From the NCBI RefSeq assembly GCF_002013465.1, contig NZ_MAFC01000025.1:1-64000 (forward strand): a stretch of 64,000 nucleotides of DNA, read 5' to 3'. The translations under genes were made by a program, and so were the position numbers. A model generated the notes under the pieces. That model had not been told where the DNA came from and searched no databases. It was given only the letters and a program-made list of their open reading frames with translations. Source of the stretch: Mycobacterium sp. D16R12 (lineage in GTDB: Bacteria; Actinomycetota; Actinomycetes; Mycobacteriales; Mycobacteriaceae). Shown one piece after another: positions 16,136-24,066 of this stretch (positions are counted from its first letter, which is position 1; the number at the start of each line of letters is the position of its first letter).

Positions 16136-17116
16136 GTGACAACTCACCCGCTCGACCGTGACGCATCGGTCGCCGAGCTGCGGGATCCGGGGTCGATCGC
16201 CGATCGGTTGGCGGCGGTTCAGCCCGGTGATGTGGCGTTCTCGGTGGAGTTCATGCCGCCCCGCGACGAGGCGGCCGAGGCTCGGTTGTGGCGGGCGGCA
16301 AGAGTTTTCGAGCGGTATCAGCCTGTGTTCGTCTCGGTGACTTATGGTGCCGGCGGTTCCACCCGTGACCGCACCGTGCGGGTGACCGGTGAGCTGGCGG
16401 AGAACACCACCTTGCTGCCGGTCGCGCATCTGACCGCCGTCGGGCACACCGTCGACGAGCTGCGCGCCATGGTGGGGGCCTACGTGGACCGTGGCATCAC
16501 CAATATCCTTGCCCTGCGCGGTGATCCGGCTGGAGATGTGAATGCCGAATGGATTCCGCACCCTGGCGGCCTGACCTACGCCGAAGAGCTCGTGCGGCTG
16601 GTTCGTGATCTGGGTGATTTCCACGTCGGCGTGGCCTCTTTCCCGGAGGGCCATCCGCAGGCGATCGACCTGGAACGCGATACGGCCAATCTGGTGAACA
16701 AGCTGAGGGCGGGGGCCGAGTACTCCATTACCCAGATGTTCTTCGACGTCGACGACTACTTGCGGCTGCGCGATCGGGTGGTGGCCGCCGATCCGGAACA
16801 AGGCGCCAAGCCGATCGTTCCGGGGCTGATGCCCATCACGTCGCTGCGGTCGGTGCGTAGGCAAGTCGAGCTCGCCTCGTCCACGCTGCCCGCTGCGCTG
16901 GAAGAACGGCTCCTGCAAGCTGCCGGAGGGGGGCCGGAAGAGAACCGTGACGAGGTTCGCAAGGTCGGCGTCGAGGTCACCACCGCGATGGCCTCCCGGC
17001 TGATCGCCGAGGGCGTTCCGTGCGTGCACTTCATGACGCTCAACTTCGCGCGGGCCACCTCAGAAGTGCTGGAGAACCTCGGGCTGAGGGTTACTCCGGG
17101 AACTGGCCGGGCGTAA
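16136..17116 (+). CDS. metF: Methylenetetrahydrofolate reductase-like protein (Rv2172c-like)
   Basis: TIM-barrel enzyme of 326 residues of the methylenetetrahydrofolate reductase family, which supplies methyl-tetrahydrofolate for methionine synthesis. Core segments are AFSVEFMPPRDE (the catalytic Glu region), SVTYGAGGSTRDRT, ILALRGDPAG, and EYSITQMFFDVDDY. These follow the MetF order, although overall similarity to the E. coli enzyme is low, as in other mycobacterial versions. GTG 16136 is placed by the leaderless -10. The 3' end overlaps lppM on the opposite strand by 26 bases. Confidence 0.85.
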   Translation: MTTHPLDRDASVAELRDPGSIADRLAAVQPGDVAFSVEFMPPRDEAAEARLWRAARVFERYQPVFVSVTYGAGGSTRDRTVRVTGELAENTTLLPVAHLTAVGHTVDELRAMVGAYVDRGITNILALRGDPAGDVNAEWIPHPGGLTYAEELVRLVRDLGDFHVGVASFPEGHPQAIDLERDTANLVNKLRAGAEYSITQMFFDVDDYLRLRDRVVAADPEQGAKPIVPGLMPITSLRSVRRQVELASSTLPAALEERLLQAAGGGPEENRDEVRKVGVEVTTAMASRLIAEGVPCVHFMTLNFARATSEVLENLGLRVTPGTGRA

Positions 17117-17804
17117 ACCGCGGGGACTGGTCACGGTCCAGCCACGCCAAGGACGCGACGAGGGCGCCGATCAGCAGCGCAGAAATCGTCACGAAGATCG
17201 CGGCTCCGTTGAACGAGCGGGTGCTGGGGTCGCTATAGCGAGCGGTCGCGCTGAACGTGCTCACCACGCCGGGATTGAGTTTCCATTGCACGGCATCGGA
17301 ACCGAGCATCTCCCCGTTGGTCGATTCAATATCGCCGGGAAAGGAAATGGCCAATGACACATCGGCATTTGAGTTGTCTTCCAACGCAGTGAGATCGGCG
17401 CGGCCCTCAAGCACCACCACATCGCCGTTGCGCCGCAGTGTCAGATCGAACCCGGCGGCGTTCTTGTTCATCCCGGCCAGCTGGGGGACCTCCGAGAAGG
17501 TCAGATCGTTGAAGATGGCGCGCGACCCCACCATGCCGTTCTCCTCGTACTCGCCCACCTGAACCTTCTGGGCGAACGACATGTTGCGGTCGAGCTGAGG
17601 GCCCTTGTCTTCCTTGCCCTGCGGTTTAGCGACGGCGATCAGTTGGCCGGAGACGTGATCATCGGTGGTGACGGTCATCGAGGCCTTGACTCGCACGCAT
17701 CCCGACAGCAGCGGCAGCGTCGTCAACAACAGCACGGCGGCGATGCGCGTCACCCGCCCTGGGCTGCGATGAGCCGCTCGCGCGGAGAGCATGGGGCTAG
17801 TCAT
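17091..17804 (-). CDS. lppM: Lipoprotein LppM
   Basis: Secreted lipoprotein of 237 residues. The signal segment ends in the lipobox LLSGC (Cys36). A single beta-rich domain follows, and a second hydrophobic helix (AAIFVTISALLIGALVASLAWL) near the C terminus leaves a short tail. This is the LppM layout known from Rv2171, a cell-envelope protein linked to LAM/PIM biology and phagosome maturation. The ATG overlaps the stop of the GNAT gene by four bases, so the two are coupled. Confidence 0.87.
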   Translation of the reverse strand: MTSPMLSARAAHRSPGRVTRIAAVLLLTTLPLLSGCVRVKASMTVTTDDHVSGQLIAVAKPQGKEDKGPQLDRNMSFAQKVQVGEYEENGMVGSRAIFNDLTFSEVPQLAGMNKNAAGFDLTLRRNGDVVVLEGRADLTALEDNSNADVSLAISFPGDIESTNGEMLGSDAVQWKLNPGVVSTFSATARYSDPSTRSFNGAAIFVTISALLIGALVASLAWLDRDQSPRFTPGQFPE

Positions 17805-18463
17805 CGTGGCTCATCGTGCCAGACGGTGGATACGTTCGGCCGGCGATATCCGGGCTCCAGGGGCAAGGGCCGGCCAAGCACGGCGAATCGCCTGGGATCT
17901 CCCGCGAACTGGTGCTGGCGGATGACGTCGGTGAATCCGAGCCGCCGGTACAGCCGCCACGCGCGGTTGGACTCGCCGGTGATCTCGGGGGTGGACAGCA
18001 GGACATGCGATTCGGAGCGGCCCGCCAGCAACCGCCGAGCCAGCGCCTCGCCAAAACCGTGGCCCTGGAGCCCGGGGTCGACATGCAGCTCGGTCAGCTC
18101 GAAGTACTGGTCGAGCAGGGCGCTGATGCGGTCGCGCGGCACCCCCGACTTACGCAGCCCCTGGCTGACCTGCTGGTGCCACCATTGGTCGGCGGCACCG
18201 CGGTAGCCGTATGCGATCCCGACGATGCGTGCCTGGTCCATCAGGTCTTCGTCGGGTTTGGTGTGGTCAGACGATGGGGCGGCAGGAGCATCGAAGATGG
18301 CTGCCGCCTGCCACCCGCGTCTGCGGCTGTGCTCCAGCCACATGGGCGCGCGCTGATCCTCGGTGCCGTGCGGATAGCCCATGGCGATGACGTAGACGCG
18401 AAGCGCTTCACTGAGCCTGCGCTGCATATCGCGTTGCGACAAGTCGGCCAGGAATGTCGTCAA
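17801..18463 (-). CDS. GNAT-family acetyltransferase (Rv2170-like)
   Basis: N-acetyltransferase of 220 residues. Acetyl-CoA motif A is VDPGLQGHGFGEALARRLL, preceded by the ELHV strand, and SNRAWRLYRRLGFTDV is the motif B end. M. tuberculosis Rv2170 is reported to acetylate isocitrate dehydrogenase; whether this holds here is inferred from orthology alone. The start codon is TTG with AAAAGGACG upstream on the minus strand. First gene of the GNAT-lppM pair, divergent from the DUF3040 gene across 280 bases. Confidence 0.85.
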   Translation of the reverse strand: MTTFLADLSQRDMQRRLSEALRVYVIAMGYPHGTEDQRAPMWLEHSRRRGWQAAAIFDAPAAPSSDHTKPDEDLMDQARIVGIAYGYRGAADQWWHQQVSQGLRKSGVPRDRISALLDQYFELTELHVDPGLQGHGFGEALARRLLAGRSESHVLLSTPEITGESNRAWRLYRRLGFTDVIRQHQFAGDPRRFAVLGRPLPLEPGYRRPNVSTVWHDEPR

Positions 18464-18743
18464 CGTGCGTCCTTTTGGTTTCCGTGTGGGCTTTGTCTGT
18501 ACCGCCCGGGTCTATCACGCTCTGCCCGGTCCTGGGTGCTGTCGCGGTTTTCACCGGGTCCGTCGGCGCGCCGCGTCCTAGGGGCTTGCCCGGTAGTGCC
18601 TGGCTGGGAGATTGGTGGGTGAACCGGGTGGTATAGCGGGTATTCACCTCGTATTATGAACGTGAGGGTGTTGTAACCGCGGCACCCTTGATAAAACGAC
18701 ACGACATACTCGACCGGTTGCGATGCGCCAGAGGGAGGGACCG
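18464..18743. other. Divergent intergenic region, Rv2170-like / DUF3040 genes
   Basis: No convincing gene. It must hold promoters for both flanking genes. An imperfect dyad with GGTGAA and TTCACC arms lies around 18615-18650. A GAGGGAGGGA ribosome site at 18731-18740 serves the DUF3040 gene. I could not assign -10 boxes with confidence. Confidence 0.4.
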
Positions 18744-19151
18744 ATGCCACTCTCCGAGCACGAGCAGCGCATGCTCGACCAGATTGAGAGCGCGCTGTAC
18801 GCGGAGGATCCCAAGTTTGCGTCGAGTGTGCGCGGAGGACGCCTGGGTGCGACCTCCGGCCGCCGCCGCCTGCAGGGTGCGGCTCTTTTCTGCATCGGAT
18901 TGGCCATGTTGGTGGTTGGCGTCGCCGTGCCCGCCACCCAGATTGGAAACTTCCCGATCCTGAGCGTCATCGGATTCGTGGTGATGTTCGGGGCCGCGGT
19001 CTTCGCAATCATTGGAAGCCGACGTTCCGAGGCAGGTGCTACCGGGCATGCGGGGCAAGGTGGGGTCAGTGGTCGCATTCGCCGCCCCCGTGCCGCCGGA
19101 TCGTTCGCGCAGCGCATGGAAGAGCGCTTCCGCCGCCGTTTCGACAACTGA
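18744..19151 (+). CDS. DUF3040 membrane protein (Rv2169c-like)
   Basis: Small membrane protein of 135 residues. The opening MPLSEHEQRMLDQIE followed by ALYAEDPKFAS is the DUF3040 signature. Two membrane helices follow (about residues 45-65 and 70-92), and the tail is basic (RRPRAAGSFAQRMEERFRRRF). Function unknown; the family is restricted to actinobacteria and often lies next to mraZ. A strong GAGGGAGGGA ribosome site supports the start. A terminator follows and separates it from the division cluster. Confidence 0.9.
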   Translation: MPLSEHEQRMLDQIESALYAEDPKFASSVRGGRLGATSGRRRLQGAALFCIGLAMLVVGVAVPATQIGNFPILSVIGFVVMFGAAVFAIIGSRRSEAGATGHAGQGGVSGRIRRPRAAGSFAQRMEERFRRRFDN

Positions 19152-19179
19152 CAAACTTCATCTGAAGCAGCTCGACATC

Positions 19180-19208
19180 ACAGACCCGCGCAGTCCGCGC
19201 GGGTCTGT
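19180..19208 (+). terminator. Hairpin terminator after the DUF3040 gene
   Basis: Perfect 12-bp stem (19180-19191 with 19197-19208) and a five-base loop AGTCC. The stem is GC-rich and the following T-run is poor (TTGCTATG), as in many mycobacterial terminators. Confidence 0.7.
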
Positions 19209-19435
19209 TGCTATGTGCGTTGCTGCCTGAAGGGCCCCGCCCCGCGGCGGCCCGCCGTGGTGTGACCGCTCGCAAGCCCATTCGCCCGGGCAGGCCAAAT
19301 CGTTATCAACTCGTCTGGATACCGGTGCCCCACTCGTCCCCACTGGGTTGACCTGGGTAAATGGCATGTCGGTGACCTCTGTTGACCCGATGGTGGGTGC
19401 ATCGTGGGGAGACACGCGGCAAATCAGATTCAAAG

Positions 19436-19460
19436 TGGGGGATTGTGGGGTAAAGTGGCG
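19436..19460 (+). promoter_or_regulatory. MraZ operator repeats in the mraZ promoter
   Basis: Three direct repeats with an exact ten-base period: TGGGG at 19436 and 19446, then TGGCG at 19456, each separated by five bases. E. coli MraZ binds TGGGN repeats with this spacing upstream of its own gene. TAAAGT at 19451-19456 fits a -10 and lies inside the repeats, so bound MraZ would block initiation. Autoregulation is inferred. Confidence 0.7.
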
Positions 19461-19511
19461 CCTATCGGAGGGAAGGGTAGCTCCGAAGGGTTTGGACAGG
19501 GAGGTGTCGAG

Positions 19512-19943
19512 ATGTTTCTCGGTACCTACACGCCCAGGCTCGACGACAAGGGGCGGCTGACATTGCCCGCCAAGTTTCGAGACGCACTAGCGGGAGGGTT
19601 GATGGTCACCAAAAGCCAGGACCACAGCCTCGCCGTCTATCCGCGGGCCGAGTTCGAGCAGCTGGCGCGCAAGGCGGCCACGGCTTCTCGCAGCAACCCC
19701 GAGGCGCGTGCCTTCCTGCGTAACCTGGCCGCGGCCACCGACGAACAGCATCCTGATGCACAGGGACGCATCACCCTGTCCGCCGACCATCGGCGGTACG
19801 CGGATCTGTCCAAGGACTGCGTCGTCATCGGATCCGTTGACTACCTAGAGATTTGGGATGCTGCTAAGTGGCAGCAGTACCTGGAGGAACACGAAGAGAA
19901 CTTCTCGACGGCCAGCGATGAATCTCTCAATGGCATCTTCTGA
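19512..19943 (+). CDS. mraZ: Transcriptional regulator MraZ
   Basis: DNA-binding regulator at the head of the division and cell wall cluster. It has 143 residues with two SpoVT/AbrB-like repeats: DDKGRLTLPAKFR near the N terminus and DAQGRITLSADHR in the second half, the paired DXXXR motifs of MraZ. ATG 19512 is preferred to the upstream in-frame start because it has AGGGAGG eight bases before it and gives the standard length. Repeats in its promoter suggest that it controls its own operon. Confidence 0.96.
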   Translation: MFLGTYTPRLDDKGRLTLPAKFRDALAGGLMVTKSQDHSLAVYPRAEFEQLARKAATASRSNPEARAFLRNLAAATDEQHPDAQGRITLSADHRRYADLSKDCVVIGSVDYLEIWDAAKWQQYLEEHEENFSTASDESLNGIF

Positions 19944-20076
19944 GGGAGCCCGCGCAGCGCGGCCTCTGTCCGATACGGCCCTGGCGTACTTCCCCGACGC
20001 CAGGTTCGCACCATCGGGCAGGGACCGGGCTGCACGGTTTCCTTGCACCTACCAGCGCTCCCGGAGGGGTGTCGCC

Positions 20077-21078
20077 GTGTCTGACAACAATTCTCGGCCC
20101 GATTTCGGTCACATTCCGGTCATGCTCGAGCGCTGCTATGAGCTACTGGCTCCAGCTCTGACGGCCCGGTCCGCGGACGGATTCGGCGCTGTTCTGGTCG
20201 ACGCCACCCTCGGCGCGGGCGGGCACACCGAACACTTCCTCTCCGCGCTACCGGGCCTCACGGTCATCGGTCTCGATCGCGATACCAACGCCCTGGACAT
20301 CGCCCGAACACGGCTGGCGCCATTCGGGGCTCGATTCGCCGGAGTACACACCCGCTACGACGGCCTAGCCGATGCGCTGGACGGGTTGGATTACCGGACA
20401 ACATCTTCGGTTGACGCGGTGCTCTTCGATCTGGGCGTGTCCTCCATGCAGCTCGATCAGGCCGAACGCGGTTTTGCCTATTCGGTCGACGCTCCGTTGG
20501 ACATGCGGATGAACGCGCACGACGAGCTGACGGCCGCAGACATCCTGAACACCTATTCGGCAGCAGAGCTGTCCAGGGTCCTCACCAGATTCGGTGAGGA
20601 GCGCTTCGCGCGCCGGATCGCCGACGAGATCGTCCGGCGCCGCGCCGTCGAACCCTTCACACGCAGTGGGCAGTTGGTTGAACTCCTCTATGCCGCCATC
20701 CCTGCCGCCACCCGTCGTACCGGCGGCCACCCGGCGAAACGGACCTTCCAGGCCCTTCGGATCGCGGTCAACGCCGAGCTCGAATCCCTTGCCGCCGCGA
20801 TACCTACCGCGATGGCGGCGTTGCGGCCAGGTGGTCGTATCGCTGTCATGGCCTACCAGTCGCTCGAGGACAAGATCGTCAAGGCGGAGTTCGCGGCCGC
20901 CATTGCGTCCCGGTCGCCCATTGACCTACCGGTCGAGTTACCCAGTGATGCAGCGGAGTTCAGGGCGCTCACCCGGGGTGCAGAACGGGCGAACGATGCG
21001 GAAATAGAAGTCAATCCACGTAGTGCACCAGTGCGGTTACGGGCAGTCGAACGAGTTGCGGACAGGAGGAGCGCATGA
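20077..21078 (+). CDS. rsmH: 16S rRNA (cytosine1402-N4)-methyltransferase RsmH
   Basis: SAM-dependent methyltransferase modifying C1402 in the ribosomal P site. It has 333 residues: HIPVMLERC at the N terminus, the SAM loop DATLGAGGHTE, DLGVSSMQLDQAERGFAY, GGHPAKRTFQALRIAVN, and the C-terminal SLEDKIVK. The frame opens far upstream and overlaps mraZ, but GTG 20077 has GGAGGGG seven bases before it and begins just ahead of the conserved HIPVM block. The last four bases overlap the ftsL-like start (ATGA). Confidence 0.95.
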   Translation: MSDNNSRPDFGHIPVMLERCYELLAPALTARSADGFGAVLVDATLGAGGHTEHFLSALPGLTVIGLDRDTNALDIARTRLAPFGARFAGVHTRYDGLADALDGLDYRTTSSVDAVLFDLGVSSMQLDQAERGFAYSVDAPLDMRMNAHDELTAADILNTYSAAELSRVLTRFGEERFARRIADEIVRRRAVEPFTRSGQLVELLYAAIPAATRRTGGHPAKRTFQALRIAVNAELESLAAAIPTAMAALRPGGRIAVMAYQSLEDKIVKAEFAAAIASRSPIDLPVELPSDAAEFRALTRGAERANDAEIEVNPRSAPVRLRAVERVADRRSA

Positions 21079-22043
21079 TTGGGGTGCGTAAGAAGGCTGC
21101 GGAGGCCCCCAAGAAGACCGGCTCCGCCAAGCCCGCCAAACGTCGCGGTGCCGCGCCCAAGGCAACCGGTGCCGGTCCCTCGCCGCGTCCACGCCGTTCT
21201 GCTCCGCAGACCATGCCGATCCCGGTGCAGCGCAAGGCTCCCGAGAAGATCCGTCCGGCAACCAGCACCCAGCAGGCGAAGGCCCGAGCGAAGGCGCGCA
21301 AGGCCAAAGCGCCCAAGGTCATTCGCATACCGCTACGCGAACGAATTCTCACCCGCCTGTCCGACGTGGACCTGCGGCCACATGTGTGGATCGCCAAAGT
21401 TCCGTTTGTCGTGCTGGTCATCGGTGCCCTCGGCGTTGGCCTGGCCATCACGCTCTGGTTGTCGACCGATGCCGCCGAACGCTCCTACCAGCTGCGTACC
21501 CAGCAGCGCACCAATGAGGATCTGCTGCAACGCAAGGAGGCCCTTGAGCGCGATGTGTTGCGTGCGGAATCCGCACCGGCACTCGCAGATTCGGCACGCG
21601 ACCTCGGCATGATCCCGTCGCGTGATATCGCGCATCTGGTGCGGGACCCGCAGGGCAACTGGTTGCTGGTGGGTGCTCCGAAGCCTGCGGAAGGTGTCGC
21701 ACCGGCACCGCTGAATTCCATCATCCCCGATGATGTCGACGCTGTTCCGAAGGCCGGCAATTCGGTCGAGGTGCCCGTGAAGCTGCCGCCCGTGCCGCCA
21801 CCGGTGGCCGTGGTGCCCCATATGCCGCCACCGGCGTTGGTGCCCGCGCCCGTGGTGGAAGTTCCCGCCGGACAGGATCCCGCCCTGGCCCAGCCCGCGC
21901 CGGTCGTGGCCGCGCCGGATCCCGCTATCGCGATACCGCCCCCCGTGGCCGACGCGCCGCAAGCATCAAATATCACGAATTCTCCAGTTACCGGGGAACA
22001 ATTCAATCCCGTGGCAACAACGAGTCCCCACCCGGCGACGTGA
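21075..22043 (+). CDS. ftsL: FtsL-like division protein (Rv2164c-like)
   Basis: Bitopic membrane protein of 322 residues in the usual ftsL position between rsmH and pbpB. A very basic N-terminal cytoplasmic region (Lys/Ala/Pro-rich, about 105 residues) is followed by one membrane helix (PFVVLVIGALGVGLAITLWLS). Next comes a short leucine-zipper-like coiled coil (TQQRTNEDLLQRKEALERDV) and a long Pro/Val/Ala-rich tail of about 110 residues outside the membrane. It would join FtsQ and FtsB-type partners to activate FtsW-PbpB. Sequence conservation of FtsL is low, so the call rests on topology and position. Confidence 0.85.
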   Translation: MIGVRKKAAEAPKKTGSAKPAKRRGAAPKATGAGPSPRPRRSAPQTMPIPVQRKAPEKIRPATSTQQAKARAKARKAKAPKVIRIPLRERILTRLSDVDLRPHVWIAKVPFVVLVIGALGVGLAITLWLSTDAAERSYQLRTQQRTNEDLLQRKEALERDVLRAESAPALADSARDLGMIPSRDIAHLVRDPQGNWLLVGAPKPAEGVAPAPLNSIIPDDVDAVPKAGNSVEVPVKLPPVPPPVAVVPHMPPPALVPAPVVEVPAGQDPALAQPAPVVAAPDPAIAIPPPVADAPQASNITNSPVTGEQFNPVATTSPHPAT

Positions 22044-23968
22044 CCCGGGAGGATCGGTCCCGGCCGGTCGGTGCGCGTCGTACTCGGCGGCCCGTCGCTG
22101 CCGTGTCGCGGACTGCCGGATTCGCCTTTCGGCACCGGGCGGGCAATGTCATCATCTTCCTCACGCTCGCCATCGCCGCCACCCAGCTGTTCACTCTGCA
22201 GGGACCGCGCGCCGCGGGTCTGCGCGAGGAGGCCTCGCGCCAGCTGAAGGTCACCGACACCGAGAAGGCGTTGCGCGGCACCATCGTCGACCGCATGGGC
22301 AACAAGCTGGCTTTCACCATCGAGGCTCGTGCCCTCACCTTCCAGCCGAAGAAGATTCGCGAACAACTCACCAAGGCCTTTGAGAAAAGCCAGGTGACCC
22401 TCAAGGACCCTGGGAAGAGTGACGCCGATAAGGCCGCAGCGGCGAAAATAAGGTCCGTCGAGCCCGAACAGCGACTGCAGGACATTGCCAATGGCGTCTC
22501 GGCCAAGCTGGGCAACAAACCCGATGCCAAGAGCCTGCTGAAGAAGTTGCGTAGTGACGACACCTTCGCGTACCTGGCGCGCTCGGTTGATCCGGCCATC
22601 GCCGCCCAGATCGTCAAGGAGTTCCCCGAGGTGGGGGCCGAGCGGCAGGACATCCGCCAGTACCCCGGTGGCTCGTTGGCCGCCAACATCGTGGGCAGCA
22701 TCGACTGGGAGGGTTACGGCCTTCTGGGGCTTGAGGATTCCCTGGACAGTGCGTTGGCAGGCAAGGATGGATCCCAGACCTACGACCGTGGCTCTGACGG
22801 CGCGGTGATTCCCGGCAGTTACCGCGACCAACACAATTCCGTCAACGGATCCACCGTCGAGCTCACGCTGGACAATGACATTCAGTTCTACGTACAACAG
22901 CAGGTCCAGCAGGCCAAGGACTTGTCCGAAGCCCGCAGCGTGTCCGCGGTTGTGCTGGATTCGAAGACCGGTGAGGTCCTGGCGATGGCCAACGACAACA
23001 CCTTTGACCCCTCACAGAACCTCGGTAAGCAGGGCAACCGTGAGATGGGCAATCTCTCGGTGTCTTCACCCTTCGAGCCCGGATCGGTCAACAAGATCAT
23101 TACGGCGGCGGCGGTCATCGAAAACGATTTGTCCAATCCCGATGAGGTGCTGCAGGTTCCGGGCTCCATCAACATGGGCGGGGTCACGATTCGCGATGCC
23201 TGGGTACACGGAACGGTGCCGTACACCACCACCGGTGTGTTCGGAAAGTCTTCCAATGTGGGCACACTGATGCTCGCCCAGCGGGTGGGTCCGGAGCGGT
23301 TCATGGATCTGGTGGAGAAGTTCGGCCTGGGGCAGCGCACCGGTGTCGGCCTTCCCGGCGAGAGCTCTGGCATCGTGCCGCCGATCGAGCAATGGTCGGG
23401 CAGTACCTTCTCGAACCTGCCCATCGGTCAGGGCTTATCGATGACGCTGCTGCAGATGACGGGCATGTATCAGGCCATCGCCAACGATGGTGTGCGGATG
23501 CCGCCACGCATCCTCAAGAGCATCACGGCGCCCGATGGCACCCGCAAGGAAGAGCCGCGTCCCGAGCCGGTGCAGGTGGTCAACGCGGGGACCGCGCGCA
23601 CGGTCAGGAACATGCTGCGCGCGGTGCTGCAACCCGACGCGCGCCAGATTCAGAACGGCACCGGCTCGTCCGGCGCTGTCGAGGGTTACCAGCTGAGCGG
23701 CAAGACCGGCACGGCCCAGCAGATCAATCCCGCCTGTGGGTGCTACTTCGATGACGTGTATTGGATCACCTTCGCGGGAATAGCCACCACAGACGACCCC
23801 CGCTACGTCATTGGCATCGAGATGAACGCGCCACGACGGGGTTCCGATGGGTCTGCGCACATGACCGCGGCGCCTCTGTTCCACAACATCGCGTCGTGGT
23901 TGATGCGCCGCCAAAACGTGCCGCTATCACCCGATCCTGGACCACCGCTCATTCTGCAGGCCACCTGA
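22040..23968 (+). CDS. pbpB: Septal peptidoglycan transpeptidase PbpB (FtsI, PBP3)
   Basis: Class B penicillin-binding protein of 642 residues that cross-links septal peptidoglycan with FtsW. There is one N-terminal membrane helix (AGNVIIFLTLAIAATQLFTL) and a dimerization/pedestal domain starting near GTIVDRMGNKLAFT. The transpeptidase domain has catalytic Ser349 in SVNK, SSN in KSSNVGT, and KTG in SGKTGTAQQ. The GTGA start overlaps the ftsL stop by four bases. In M. tuberculosis, as I recall, PE_PGRS38 and Rv2161c-Rv2159c separate pbpB from murE; here only about 100 bases do. Confidence 0.95.
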   Translation: MTREDRSRPVGARRTRRPVAAVSRTAGFAFRHRAGNVIIFLTLAIAATQLFTLQGPRAAGLREEASRQLKVTDTEKALRGTIVDRMGNKLAFTIEARALTFQPKKIREQLTKAFEKSQVTLKDPGKSDADKAAAAKIRSVEPEQRLQDIANGVSAKLGNKPDAKSLLKKLRSDDTFAYLARSVDPAIAAQIVKEFPEVGAERQDIRQYPGGSLAANIVGSIDWEGYGLLGLEDSLDSALAGKDGSQTYDRGSDGAVIPGSYRDQHNSVNGSTVELTLDNDIQFYVQQQVQQAKDLSEARSVSAVVLDSKTGEVLAMANDNTFDPSQNLGKQGNREMGNLSVSSPFEPGSVNKIITAAAVIENDLSNPDEVLQVPGSINMGGVTIRDAWVHGTVPYTTTGVFGKSSNVGTLMLAQRVGPERFMDLVEKFGLGQRTGVGLPGESSGIVPPIEQWSGSTFSNLPIGQGLSMTLLQMTGMYQAIANDGVRMPPRILKSITAPDGTRKEEPRPEPVQVVNAGTARTVRNMLRAVLQPDARQIQNGTGSSGAVEGYQLSGKTGTAQQINPACGCYFDDVYWITFAGIATTDDPRYVIGIEMNAPRRGSDGSAHMTAAPLFHNIASWLMRRQNVPLSPDPGPPLILQAT

Positions 23969-24066
23969 GCCGGTCCTCATCGGGTCATGGGCGTCCGGCT
24001 GCCCGGTAGTGTCGTTTGACGCCCAAGGACCCCGGGCGACACAACCACGGCAGGAGGTGATCACTG

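Larger units (their letters stand above)
19152..19511. other. Intergenic region upstream of the division cluster
   Basis: 360 bases without a supported gene. The left end holds a terminator hairpin for the DUF3040 gene. The middle 200 bases show nothing recognisable. The right 110 bases hold the mraZ promoter region with MraZ-type repeats and the ribosome site AGGGAGG at 19498-19504. Confidence 0.6.

Noticed and set aside
21485..22897. 470-codon minus-strand frame opposite the ftsL-like and pbpB genes
   Set aside because: Low-complexity Gly/Thr product mirroring the Pro/Val tail of the opposite gene; not a real protein.
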